Shown here one piece after another: positions 10,561 to 20,480 of a stretch of DNA of 64,000 nt. Within the stretch, counting starts at the first letter, position 1, and each line of letters opens with the position of its first letter. The notes under the pieces are model-generated. The model was not told the DNA's origin. It made no database searches and saw only the letters and a list, made by a program, of their open reading frames with translations. A program made the position numbers and the translations under genes. The stretch covers positions 79,976,474 to 80,040,473 of the forward strand of contig CP154956.1 in assembly GCA_039621445.1 (NCBI GenBank), read 5' to 3'. The DNA comes from Euglena gracilis. Lineage: Eukaryota > Euglenida > Euglenophyceae > Euglenales.

Positions 10561-10890
10561 CGAGGAATCACGGCCAATTTCGCCCAAAACACCCATGTTG
10601 GGGGCTGTTTTGGGTGACTTTGGCCCAATGTTTGCCCATTGAGCCTCAAACGGTCTGCTCCATTGCACCGTGTCAAGGATGCCAGGAAGTTTTGTAGGTT
10701 GTAGGGAGGAGCCTCGCCAATGGCTTTTTTGGTTGCCTCGCAGGTGAGAGCAGCCACCATTAATTTTTGCGGCTGTGGGAGTTGCGTTTCAGTGGATGGT
10801 ATAAACAGGGTTTCTGGCTTTGATGAATTTTCTGGCGTGAATTCGGGGAATGGCGTTCAGGTGTCCCCTGAACGTGGATGCTTTTAGTTG

Positions 10891-11497
10891 TCAGAATCTG
10901 AAATTTTGGACACGCTGTGCCCGGCGCTGGTCCTCACATTGTTTGATGACCGCTTGCCCATCGAACAATACCTGGGCTGAAAACTGTGTCATTTGTCTGG
11001 CACTCTGAGGGACAAACGTAGCTTGACAGCAAGGAACCCACTGCAGAAAACATCTGGAAGATAGTTTATTTTTGCCATTTGGCAGAAAGCACGAAAAAAA
11101 TAGTGCGCTGTTATGCCGCGCGTTCCGGAGAGACACCGCGTTGTAAAACCCCGCGGTAATTGTCGCCACGGCAATAACCCGCCCGCGGTAATTGTCGGCC
11201 CCCGGTAGTGGAGGATCAATCACCCAAGCTGCCCAAGCACAAAGGAAGGAGTCCAGTTCGTCGTGGACGGCGCCAAGCACTCCATACACTTCCTCAAATC
11301 CAAGGAGGTGTGTGAATGCGGCTTGCTCCGTCCCGGATGCTTTCTTTTTGGTGGCCTCCGCCAAAAGGCTACCGTGCAGGGGGTCAACAGCAGGGTTCTT
11401 TTTTTTTATCCCTACCCTGCTTGATTGTGGCCAAAAATCCAGCAACTTTTGGGGTTGTGGCAACATGCTGTCCGTTGCGTTTGGCTTTCTTTGCCAT
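10891..11497 (-). pseudogene. Unrecognised basic-N-terminus protein, frameshifted
   Basis: On the minus strand an ATG at 11497-11495 starts MAKKAKRNGQHV with a nuclear-localisation-like KKAKR. That frame fails at the T run 11399-11407 (an A run on the coding strand). A one-base shift leads into a 150-codon open stretch containing AAFTHLLGFEEVYGVLGAVH, DSFLCAWAAWVI and FLPNGKNKL, ending at 10891. Continuity on both sides of a homopolymer suggests one gene with an indel, real or from sequencing error. No family recognised. Confidence 0.4.
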
Positions 11498-11642
11498 TAC
11501 AAAAAGACTGAGGGACAATGAAGCGAAAATGTGCAGTAAACTCCAGCAACATTTAAGCTCTAAGCCGAACATCAACGTAAGGCCAAGCATTGTAGGGGCC
11601 TTTTGGGGGGGGGGAGGACCGGGCGCCATATCTCGTTTTCCA

Positions 11643-11760
11643 GGTGAACACACAAATTACAGGGCGATAATTCCTGAGCCAGATTTCATGCCCTGACAAT
11701 TGTGTTTAGGGTGAACACAAATTACAGGGCGATAATTCCTGAACCCGATTTCATGCATAC
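11643..11760. repeat. Tandem direct repeat of about 68 bases
   Basis: GAACACACAAATTACAGGGC with GATAATTCCTGAGCCAGATT and TCATGCCCTG at 11643-11695 is repeated at 11711-11758 with a few changes. Each unit also contains GGGCATGAAAT-type words in inverse orientation. Confidence 0.75.
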
Positions 11761-11885
11761 AGGGCATGAAATGGTTCAGCATTTTTGAAAATTTTGGGCA
11801 AAATAACGCTTTGAAAGTGCCTGAAACCATGGTGTGAAGCACATCCCCGAATTGCAGGGCAGGCGCTGGGCCTCTTTGAACACAG

Positions 11886-11978
11886 AAAAAACGTGGGTTA
11901 TAACCCGTTTACAGGTCAAGGGCACCTACAGCGCCCCTGACCCGTCTTATGGCCTGTACTCGGGTTATACCCACGTTT
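11886..11978. mobile_element. Small foldback (MITE-like) hairpin
   Basis: AAAAAACGTGGGTTATAACC on the left faces GGGTTATACCCACGTTTTTT on the right, enclosing about 45 bases that contain a second weak hairpin (ACAGGTCA with TGACCCGT). Size and structure fit a tiny non-autonomous TIR element. No clear target duplication. Confidence 0.5.
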
Positions 11979-12279
11979 TTTTGTAGAAGCTTCAATCGTC
12001 GTGGATGTTTTTCCATCGTGCAGTGCAACGATTTTTTTCATTGCGCAAAAATAAACTGACAGAGGGCAAATATTTTTTTGAGGAAGTGCAAATATTGTTG
12101 GCAGCATAGTGCAAAAAATTTTGAGACCTTTGGGCAATTCTTTTGAGGGCAAAACTTTTGACAGGTTGGGGCAAATATTTTTGCCAGCCGTGGGCAAACA
12201 TTTCAGACGCTCGGTGTAACCCAAACCCAATGTTTAATGCAGACAGTTTGGTAGTTTTAAACCAATTTGAGAAGAATTT

Positions 12280-12870
12280 GGCCGGGGGGGGGGGGCTTAA
12301 ATTTCAAAAGGGGGGGTTGGTAATGCGGCACGGTGGTGGTCGGGCCGACCAGTCGGCCCGACCACCAGAGGTCGATAAGGGCATGGTTGGGCCGACCTAG
12401 GTCGGCCCGACCACCAGAAGTAGCATGGCCAATATTCCGCCCGGGGCCGGGGGGGGGGGGGGGCTGTGGACCCCCCGGTGAACTTCATCGGTGAACATTC
12501 ACCCGGGGTACTTTCGGTGGTGAAGTTCACCGGTAAACTTCACCGTTTTGATGGTGAAATTTTGCTCGTTTCCTTTCAAAATGATCATTTTGGGGTTGAT
12601 GGTTCATGGAAGTTTGTCGAAATTTCCGAAAACTTGCCCAAATGTCATTTTTGGCCATTTTTGGCCAAAAAGTGCTCTTATGGTGAATTTTGTTGGGTTA
12701 GGCAGAGGGGGGGGGGCCTGGTACCCCCCCCCCCCCAGTGGCTCATCTCAACGTATGGGCACAAGTTGATTGGGCGGTCGGACCGATTAGGAGTTGGCCC
12801 GACTTGGGGCGCAATCGGGCCGACTTTGGGCGGTCGACCCGACCAGTTGAGCCGACCACCAATCACAGTC
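12280..12870. repeat. C/G modules with GTCGGCCCGACC and GTGAAGTTCACC words
   Basis: The palindrome-like GTCGGGCCGACC / GTCGGCCCGACC appears repeatedly at 12338-12412 and in relaxed form at 12775-12862. Between them, 12475-12545 holds GGTGAACTTCA, GGTGAACATTCACC and GGTGAAGTTCACCGG. G and C tracts flank each block (12283, 12447, 12708, 12724). A related GTGAAGTTC word occurs at 17850-17955. No ORF is credible. Confidence 0.6.
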
Positions 12871-13219
12871 CTTGCCCTCCCCTTTGTATTTTTTTAAGCA
12901 TTGCATTGTTTGAAATGACTGGTGGAACCCTCCCCCCCCGATGGAATCCCCTTTTGTATGCAAGGCAAGGATGGCAAAAACGCGCACCCTAATGAACTTC
13001 GTCGGCCTCCCAGGCTCCCGCCCCCCGACCCCCCCCCTTGCAAGGCAAGGATGGCCGAAACGCGCACCGTATTGAACTTAGTTTTTGTGCCAAATTCCCC
13101 ATTTTCTTTAAAGGTGCAAGCATTTTTTATTTAAATATTTGGGAGCCTTGGCAGGGGGGGAGGGGGTCCTGAGGTCAGATTTTTTTGTATTTTTTTGGCA
13201 TTTTTTGCTGTATTGTCTC

Positions 13220-13475
13220 AATACGGGGTGGGGGGTCCTGGGGGACCAACTGTACTGCCAACCCCCCCCTCAAAAATCGGCCAAAAACCGGCGCCAAAGG
13301 CGCCGGAAAATTTTTTAAAGCCTTTTTTTTTAAGTCCAAAAAGGCCATTTTTGGAGTGAAAGTTTTTTTTCCAGGACCCCCCCGAAAAAGGATTTTCGGG
13401 GGGGGGGTCCCGAAAATCCCAACTGTACAGGGGGGGGAGGGGGGTCCCAAAAACCCCAACTGTACTGCCGTCACC
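13220..13475. mobile_element. C/G-tract module with CAACTGTAC word and GC hairpin
   Basis: CAACTGTACTGCC at about 13248, CAACTGTAC at 13418 and CAACTGTACTGCC at 13455 mark the ends, each beside C or G tracts. The interior has the hairpin CCGGCGCCAAAGGCGCCGG (13289-13307) and a GGCC/AAAA-rich spacer. The same architecture appears at 17.56-17.79, 35.57-35.95, 50.0-50.7 and 60.57-61.0 kb. Confidence 0.5.
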
Positions 13476-13639
13476 GCTTGGTATCGGGCAGCGGAGAACG
13501 AAGTTTCCAACTTTGCCAACAGAGATTTTGAAAAGGCACCTGGTGCAAAAGGATGATGCGGTGGAGGTGAAAGGTCACGTGGATGGCCATGCCATCAACG
13601 TGCATTTTTTTTGGTTTTTAGGCCTTTTTTCAACTTTTT

Positions 13640-13770
13640 TTCATTGGATTTTGAGGTGGCCCCCCCCCCTCCAGTCTTGGACAAAGGCGGCTCCCCCAAC
13701 ACTGGACTTAGGGGTGGCCTTTGTCCTGAGGCGGGTGGGGGGGTGGCCGCCTTTGTCCTGCTCCCCCTCC
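13640..13770. repeat. GGACAAAGGCGG / CCGCCTTTGTCC module
   Basis: CTTGGACAAAGGCGGCTCCCC, CCTTTGTCCTGAGGCGGG and GGTGGCCGCCTTTGTCC occur with C and G tracts. The same words recur at 16600-16700, including an almost perfect inverted pair there. Confidence 0.6.
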
Positions 13771-13953
13771 TCAGAGAGGTTTTCATTGTTGACTGTCCTG
13801 CACCAACTGTGACCGCATGCAAGCAGTGCAAAGCAGGGTGCAGGCATCGTGCAAGTGTGGATAGGAGTTTGTGGAGTAGCTGCCAAAAAAACCCAGGGTG
13901 GGCACACATTGTTTCTGGGAGGAAAAAACAGCAGCAACTAGTTCATATTCCCC

Positions 13954-14196
13954 TCATCGCTTGCGCTTGCCTGCTACACGAGCAGGCAAGGGCGGCATGT
14001 CGCGGTCATCGCAACAAGGGCAACACCAACTGTTCCAACTCGGAGGCATGCACCAGCCAACACAATCCAAGTGCCATGCCTCCGAACAAGTGTCACAAAC
14101 ACAGGGACGCAAAAGGCCACGCTTCCCCAAGGGCTGGCGACAACGGGCACAAGGCTGCCCATTGTACCGCTCCTCCGTGGTTTCCGTTTTCAGCAT
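13954..14196 (-). CDS. PHD-like zinc finger segment
   Basis: On the minus strand an open frame starts MLKTETTEERYNGQPC and contains a C4HC3-like pattern: CARC, then CVCDTC, AWHLDC with the His, and WCCPCC, followed by a basic GKRKR tail and stop. Spacing fits a PHD finger, which reads histone H3 tails, although the loop after the first CxxC pair is short. It lies just downstream, on the same strand, of the zinc-knuckle segment at 14410-14622, so both may be exons of one gene. The GKRKR end could be a nuclear-localisation signal. Transposase-linked PHD fingers are an alternative origin. Confidence 0.5.
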   Translation of the reverse strand: MLKTETTEERYNGQPCARCRQPLGKRGLLRPCVCDTCSEAWHLDCVGWCMPPSWNSWCCPCCDDRDMPPLPARVAGKRKR

Positions 14197-14409
14197 GGGG
14201 AAGGGGTTAGGCAGCCCCTACATGATAACGGATTGTGTCGCGCCTTCTGGTGCGGGCTCTGCTCTGAACAACGCCGAGTTGTAGTCGGAGCGGCGGAGGG
14301 CTAGATACTGCTCCAACCGGTGCTGGGAGTACACGACTGGTCCTACAGAGCACAACATTACTTGTTGAGGGGTGTGGTGATTAGTTATTAGTTATTTGCT
14401 CAATCATGG

Positions 14410-14622
14410 TTATGCGAAATGATTATTTGCTGCACTACGAACAGAGAAATAGAGGGGAGAAAACACCTCATCATCAGCAACGTCGATGATTATTGTCTCA
14501 CCACGATACTCCACAGTTCTCGGACGTTTTGATATCTGTTGGCCAATGTGAGAAAGCGTGCGGGGACATGTGGGGAAGTTCACACCGTGACCTCGTCCTT
14601 CACAGGCATGGCGATTTGATCC
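14410..14622 (-). CDS. Zinc-knuckle-containing exon, minus strand
   Basis: A minus-strand acceptor (a T-rich run ending TTCAACAG) opens a frame reading SNRHACEGRGHGVNFPTCPR, then SKRPRTVEYRGETIIIDVAD, ending at a stop at 14412-14410. The C-x-GRGH-x4-C pattern resembles the zinc knuckles of retroelement, MULE and nuclear proteins, but only one Cys precedes the GH, so it is partial. The mixed acidic/basic peptide looks genuinely coding. No family can be named. Confidence 0.4.
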   Translation of the reverse strand, partial: GSNRHACEGRGHGVNFPTCPRTLSHIGQQISKRPRTVEYRGETIIIDVADDEVFSPLYFSVRSAANNHFA

Positions 14623-14897
14623 TGTTGAATTTGTGAAAAAAATAGCGTTGTATTTTTTGTCATGCGTACGGTTTCTAGCTTGATCTCATCGGATTCCGCT
14701 TCTTCTCTCTTTTTCCGTGGTTCCATTTTGTTGGTCTATACAGGGAATTAGACAAGAAAGCATGAAGAGCAACAAGCCACAACCTTGGAGAGAATGGCCG
14801 CTGCTTCCAATTGAATATCACCAAGAACAGCACGATGGTAACAATCCATCGTCCTTGGCACAACACCAACAGCGCGCGCTGCATGTGGCGCCAGCGT

Positions 14898-15134
14898 TCA
14901 ATGGGAGGTGAAAAGGTCTCCTTGCACAGGTCGCGAAACCAACCGCACGCCAAAGTTCATCTTGACCCCTGTTGCGTGCACCCACAGCAGCCAGGCATCA
15001 ACATTCGCTTTCTCTCTCGCCACCAAAACACAGTTACCACTCAGGAACGTTTTAGAAGCAGAAGTTACCTCATCATGCAAACCGTCAGTTAATTTGATTC
15101 CCACCCACGTACCACCACCCCCATCCCTTTCCAT
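14898..15134 (-). CDS. Unrecognised minus-strand coding segment
   Basis: A 78-codon open frame reads TWVGIKLTDGLHDEVTSASK, then VLVAREKANVDAWLLWVHA and MNFGVRLVSRPVQ before stopping. Its amino-acid composition is protein-like, unlike the artefact frames of C-tract DNA. It is in line with the two zinc-binding segments to its left on the same strand and may be an upstream exon. No family recognised. Confidence 0.35.
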   Translation of the reverse strand: MERDGGGGTWVGIKLTDGLHDEVTSASKTFLSGNCVLVAREKANVDAWLLWVHATGVKMNFGVRLVSRPVQGDLFTSH

Positions 15135-15822
15135 TTGACGTACATGTCCTACGCCAATTTGGCAAAGGACTTCTGGTGTTTCTTATCGTCCTCCAGGCTC
15201 ACTCATTTGACTTTCTTCACATTTTGAATACAGAGAAATATCTCATCCACGCCCCGTCTTTGTATTCATCCTACGGTTTCCGATTTTCCTGCATGGAGCA
15301 TCCTGTACTCGTGTTGGGAATTAGACAAGCGCATCAAAAAGTCAACACATGGCACTTTGAATTGGGTCTTTTTTCAACAACAAAACGATGTAACATTTAT
15401 CCTCCCTCCTCCGTTTAGCACCAACTGCCACTTCTCCACCACTAGCTGCCATTGAGTACTACCCATTGCCTAGCAAAACAAGCATGTCTTTTTCAACTGC
15501 ATCGTTCTACTCAATTGGTCCAAAACTCTCTCCTTGCTGCAGTCGCGAAACATAAAAAATAACGGACGGCCTGAGATTTCCCTTGCCCATGCACCCTTGA
15601 ACGTTGCTTGCCTTTGCGGCCACTTCAGTTGTGGCCAGCAAATCCTTATCTTGCAAACCGCCGACGAGAGAAAAAACGGGGAGTTGGCCTCGGAAGAAGA
15701 AGTTTCAGCTGGCGGGTTTGTGCAGCCAAGGGGGCAGAGGCGTTCGTCCTCAGGGGGAGCAAAAGTGATCTCATTGACAGAGGTGAGATTCTCCTATTTG
15801 GAAGAGAAACTTGCCAGGAATA

Positions 15823-16570
15823 TTAGGTTTTAAATTTTGCGTGATGGCATATTTTGTGCCATCTGGGCTTTGTGGGAGTCTCCCACTTTTGCAAGCTCTC
15901 TCGCCTCTGACCCAAATTGTAGGCTAACACAATGATATTGAACCTTTGCACATCAAACCAGGAATCCCACTTGGTGTTTGCGTGTATCTTTAGCAGGTCT
16001 GCATCCTCCAACACTTTCATTTCTGGTGCTCTCGACTTCACTTTTTTGTACCTGGATTTCCGCATCAAAAAGTCGAACAAAGTTTGGAAATTGGGCCTTT
16101 GCTTTCAGGACGATGCCATTTGGGGGTTTGACCTGCTTGTAAAGAGCAGCCAAGGCATTCATGGTCGACGGACCCCACTCGTACATTGGAACACCAGCCT
16201 GCTCGCAAAGAACTTTTCTTTGAGCTTTTCCTGCAATCTTTTTGTTATCTGTGTCAAACAGAGCATCCATGCACAACACCCACTTCGCGAATGCTGTCAT
16301 GAACTCATCCAAGTCTGCAGCTTCGTTTCCCCTAACTTCACATGTTTTCTGAAAATTTGTGATTGCCAAAAACGCAGTTTTTTTGATTTTTTTCTGAACC
16401 TTCCGGTTGGAGCACTGGACCAAAAGTGTCCCCGAACAAGTACGGTGTCCGCCGACGGTTGCCTCAGGGCCTCTTTCATTTTTGCCAGGAAAAAGTCAGG
16501 GGCGGGCAAGGATCCACCCATGGCCGCCTCGGCTAGGTTCACGAGCTGTGCTGGGAACATGGTGCTGCAA
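15823..16570 (-). pseudogene. Unrecognised minus-strand gene, frameshifted
   Basis: On the minus strand a CTTGCAG acceptor-like site is followed by ATG (16560-16558) and MFPAQLVNLAEAAMGG, FFLAKMKEALRQPSADTV. The frame shifts near 16395 at an A-run and continues as DLDEFMTAFAKWVLCMDALF and VPMYEWGPSTMNALAALYKQ. It shifts again near 16075 into KWDSWFDVQRFNIIVLAYNL and GQRRESL, stopping at 15823. The last part loosely resembles the LxxNxGxRxxE helix of tyrosine recombinases, but no catalytic H-x-x-R was found. Probably one decayed gene. Confidence 0.4.
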
Positions 16571-16599
16571 GGAAAGGACAAATGATGTTTCTCCGAACT

Positions 16600-16830
16600 T
16601 TGGGGCAGCCGCCTTTGTCCAAGCCTGGAGGGGGGGGTGGCCGCCTCAAATAAAGGTGGGGGGGTGGCCGCCTCAGGACAAAGGCGGCCACCCCCCACCT
16701 TTCTTGACATAGGGGAAGTCACCAGTCGGCTTGGGAGCTGGGGGGGGGGACGCTGTGGTTGACCATCGAAGTCAACCGAACCAGGGGGGGGGGGGCCAAA
16801 AAACGAAGTCAACCGGACGACCAAACCTCT
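16600..16830. repeat. GGACAAAGGCGGCC and GAAGTCAACCG modules
   Basis: CCGCCTTTGTCC (16609), GGTGGCCGCCTC (16634 and 16661) and the inverse GGACAAAGGCGGCCACC (16676) form a foldback between G and C tracts. It is followed by GAAGTCAACCG at 16768 and 16805 around a second G tract. Confidence 0.6.
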
Positions 16831-17204
16831 TGGGAAACCACCTTTCCCGGATGGGAAGTGCCCGCTAGAAAGTTGAAATTGTCCAAACTGCATTGTTTTT
16901 GAGGTTTAACCTTTTGCACTTTGGGGACGCCTCCCTCATTCCTCCTGCTTTGCGTGAAGCTGTGCAATATCATTATTACCAAGGTCCAAGGGTCCCGCAC
17001 TTTGCATTTTTGGGACATTGAATTCTGTCACTCTGCTTTTGTGGCCACGTTTTGGCAATCAAACATGCAAAATTTGTCGGCTTTTCTTTTTTGCAAGTGT
17101 GGATGCTTTATCTGGTTTCTGACCATTTTTTTGTAGGCTTTTTTATCCAAGATGCGCAGAAGAACTGTGTTTTCCTTGGCGTTGTGGTGCTTTTTTTTGT
17201 GCCG

Positions 17205-17500
17205 ACCATTATATATATATATTTTTTTTTGTGCCGAGTCCTTGTTGTGGGTTCAAAACGGGGAAAAGTACCCTTCAGCAGGGGTTTTTTAGTCGTGGAC
17301 CCCGGGGGGGGGGTAGGGTGGGTGGGTCCGGCCGTGGGGTCCCCCGGAGGGGTGGCATACACTTTTCGGAGGCGAAGGTGCCCAAAATTTTTGAAAATGC
17401 TATTTTTAGCACTTTTCGCGATTTTTCAGCTTTTTTTGTGGGTCCTCCGCGACCCCCCCCCAGGGGGGTGGGTGGGTGGGGGACCCCCCTCCCCCCAGTC
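17205..17500. repeat. G/C-tract block with CGCGACCCCCC words
   Basis: A short TA run at 17208-17222 precedes G tracts at 17304-17312 and C tracts at 17451-17460. The text GTGCTATTTTTAGC-type followed by TTTTCGCGATTTT.. and TGTGGGTCC at 17398-17440 recurs at 59428-59485. No gene recognised. Confidence 0.4.
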
Positions 17501-17559
17501 AAAAAAACAACCCAGATTTGGAGGCGGATGATCCGCATCGCACAATACTGGAGCCCAGG

Positions 17560-17800
17560 TACACGGGGGGGCTGTTCACTTCCGAACTGAACTGGGTACG
17601 TTGACTTCCCGGTGTGGGGGGAGGAGGGGATCCGGCGCCAAAGGCGCCAAAGTTTCTTGAAAAGTACTTTAATCGGTCGTTCCGATTTTCAGTTGTTTTT
17701 TTCCGGAAGTGAACAAGTACAGACAGGTGCACGGGGGGGGGGGTCTCAGGACCCCCTGTTCACTTCCGAAGTGAATTGAACAAGGGGACGGGAGTTGGGG
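17560..17800. mobile_element. C/G-tract module with GTTCACTTCCGAA word and GC hairpin
   Basis: TGTTCACTTCCGAA at 17573 and again at 17758, with an inverse GGAAGTGAACA at 17704, bracket a CCGGCGCCAAAGGCGCC hairpin (17631-17647) and an AT-rich interior. G tracts stand on both sides. Confidence 0.5.
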
Positions 17801-17832
17801 GTCAAACGGAGATGATTCGGAAACTAGAAATC
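17785..17832. repeat. GGAGTTGGGGGTCAAACGGA dispersed segment
   Basis: About 45 bases (GGAGTTGGGGGTCAAACGGA and GATTCGGAAACTAGAAATC) recur at 21708-21752 in the same orientation and inverted at about 26095-26145. Confidence 0.7.
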
Positions 17833-18385
17833 ACTTTGGTCCCCCCCCATGGTGAAGTTCGTCGTTTGAAACCTATCAACCTCAAAGCGACCATTTTTTT
17901 AAAAAAAATACACCCATCCAAATTTCAACCAACCATCAAAGCAGTGAAGTTCACCGGCCAAGGCCCCCTGATGAATGTTCCAGGGCTGGAAAGAAGTTTA
18001 TAGATGAAGTTACCTTCGGGTTGGTACACCCCTCCCCCCCCCCTCTCCGAGGGCCTCGCCACGCCATTTACCCCCCTCCCCCCCTAGCCCCCGTCGCCAC
18101 GCCACCGGTGATTTTCATGATTTTTTTGAAGGAGGGGTGAATGGCGGGCGAGGCGGACGGCGACCAGGGAGGGGAGGGGTGTACCATGGTTTCCAACAAA
18201 ATCCCCCCCCCCTATACGGCGTACCAACCCCCTCAGCCTCACATCAACTTCAACATCTGTTCAACATTTGTTCAACATCTGTTCAACTTCAATCCTTTCC
18301 TCTCCATGGAAACAAACACAAACAAGGTTCCAATTCAACTGAATGTGCCCGAAGGACTGCTTTGAGCATCACTGTCCCAAAAATT

Positions 18386-18407
18386 GAGGGGGAGGGGTGG
18401 GGGGGAA

Positions 18408-18471
<64 letters not shown>

Positions 18472-18545
18472 AGAGGGTGTGGGGTTTGGGGGGGGGGGGG
18501 GGGGGGGGGGGGGGAGGGGGGGGGGGGGGGGGGTGGGGGGGGATA
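18386..18545. repeat. Poly-G block
   Basis: About 160 bases of almost pure G with rare A, T and one CTGTG-type break near 18477-18487. Frames across it (poly-Gly or poly-Pro) are not genes. Polymerase slippage makes its length uncertain. Confidence 0.97.
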
Positions 18546-18884
18546 CAGGTAATTTGGTGGGACCTCAAATACCGGGGGGGGGGGATTGGAGGCCGAAAAC
18601 ATTGATTGGGAAAAAATTGGCGTACAGAAATCCTGCCAATTTTTCCGGACCTTTTTTGAAAATCCTGCCTCAAAAATTTCAAAATCACCCTTTTTCCAAT
18701 CATCTTGCAAACAAAACCTGCCAAGTTTTTCCAGGCAGTTTTCAGGTTTGACACCAATTTTTTCGGCTTCCAATTTTGTCGGTTCTAATTTTATCTAGCT
18801 TCAATTCCCCCCCAGTGGCGAATTTTTCTTCCAGCAAGTGTTCTCTCCAACCGGGATGGTGTGTTTCTTTCTCAGGTCTGGCAT

Positions 18885-19055
18885 TTTATTGTGAGACAAG
18901 TGACAATTCCTTTTAAGAAAATTGCAGCCACGTTTTGAGACAATGGAAAGAATTTTGAGATGGGTGGCAAGTCATTTCGAGACCAATGGCAGTTTACGGC
19001 GAGACAGGTGGCAATTCATCGTGAGACAGCAGTTATTTTTGCAACTGGCTGTAAT
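18885..19055. repeat. Degenerate tandem repeat of about 28 bases (GAGACA..TGGCAATT)
   Basis: Units resembling GTGAGACAAGTGACAATTCC, GAGACAATGG, GAGACCAATGGCAGTTTA, GAGACAGGTGGCAATTCATC and GTGAGACAGCAG follow one another. Identity between units is only moderate. Confidence 0.6.
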
Positions 19056-19077
19056 TAGACTTGCACATAAATGACAG

Positions 19078-20480
19078 CCGAAAAGACGAGCATTGCAATT
19101 TTTGAATTATTTATGATTTACAAATTACACACCTGCAATTTACAGTAACTGACAGTAATTTTTGAAATGATGACAGCTCCCCCCCATACCCCCCATACCC
19201 CTTTTCGTCGATTTTTTCGATATTTATTTGACCCGTTTTTGACCCAAAATCCATGGCTTTCGGACCAAAAACGGGGGTCAATTTTTTTTGCCCGAAACGA
19301 TGTTTTTTGGCCTCGCAGACCCGGAAAAACTGTTTTGAGCCCTAAGTGAGCGTTTTTCGACCCCCCCCCCCACGGCGCAACGTTTTGGGCCCGATTTTCT
19401 GGATCTGGGAGGCCAACAAGCTTCGTTTCGGATAAATTTCGAAATTTTCCGCTTTTTTGACCCGTTGTTGACCCAAACCCCATGGGTTTCGGGCCAAAAA
19501 CGGGGTGCTGGGGGGTCGAAAAGCACTCATTTTGGGCTCAAAAACAGTTTTTCCGGGTCCGGGAGGCCAAAAAATGTCGTTTCGGGCAATTTAATTTTTT
19601 TCGATTTTTTTCAACTTTTTCAACCCACAGATGGCCTAAAACGGCCGAATCAAAACAAGCCAAAACTGTCAAAATGGCCAAAATTTGGCCGAAAAATGGC
19701 CATAATTTGGGCTAGGCAGGGAGTTGTGTGGAAATCAAAATACCGTCAGATAGGGCATTTTAAGGGCTTCAAACTAGGTCGCCGGACATTTCTTTTGATT
19801 CCCCTCCATTTTTGAAACATTTTATTGGGAAAATATTTTTTTACCCCAAAAAAAAAGGCCAAACCGGTCAAGTCGCAAGCCTGCCGCGCGGTTTTTGGGC
19901 CGTAAATCAGCCATATTTCAGGCTAGGTGGGGAGTTGCGGGGAAACCAAAAATACCATTAGATAGGGCATTGCAAGGGCTTCAAACTGGGTCTCCGAACA
20001 TTTCCTTTGAATTTGCTTCATTTCCGAGATATTTTGGAAGCAACAATTTTTTGGCCCCCAAAACAGCCCAAAATCGCCCCAGAAGTAGGCCAAAATTTGG
20101 CCGATAAATGGCTGTAACTCGGGCTACACGAAGAGTTGGGAGGAAAGCAAAGCATAGGGCATTCCAAGGGCTTCATTCTTGCTCTCCGGACATCTTCTTC
20201 ACTTTTGCTTCATTGTCGAGATATTTTGGGGAAATCGATTTTTTGAGCAAAAAAGGCCCCCCAAAAAAACACCCCAAAATGACCGCTTTGGGCGGCTAAA
20301 GCGCGCCGGAACAGGCCAGGCGTGTCGGCGGCCAAAACGGCGAACGGGGGGGGGGGCGATAGAGGGCCTCCAGGGGTACATTTGGTCAGTGGGACACTTC
20401 CGGAGATAATGTACGTTTTCTCGAGATATTTTTGAAAAATCGATTTTTTGACCGATTTTTGGACCCCTGTAAGGTTGCTC
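19078..20480 (+). repeat. Dispersed 1.4 kb repeat R1, arm 1
   Basis: Starts with GACGAGCATTGCAATTTTTG, ATTTACAAATTACACACCTG and ends with a GATTTTTGGACCCC segment. It is repeated in inverse orientation at 26235-27545 and in part at 34828-35410. The right half consists of about 200-base subunits, each with GGCCGTAA/GCTGTAACTCGGGCTA, GATAGGGCATT..AAGGGCTTC and TTGCTTCAT..GAGATATTTTG. It looks satellite-like with no ORF. Arms 1 and 2 lie about 5.8 kb apart and could pair. Confidence 0.85.

Noticed and set aside
18335-18773. Pro-rich and Gly-rich frames
   Set aside because: They translate the poly-G block and have no independent support.
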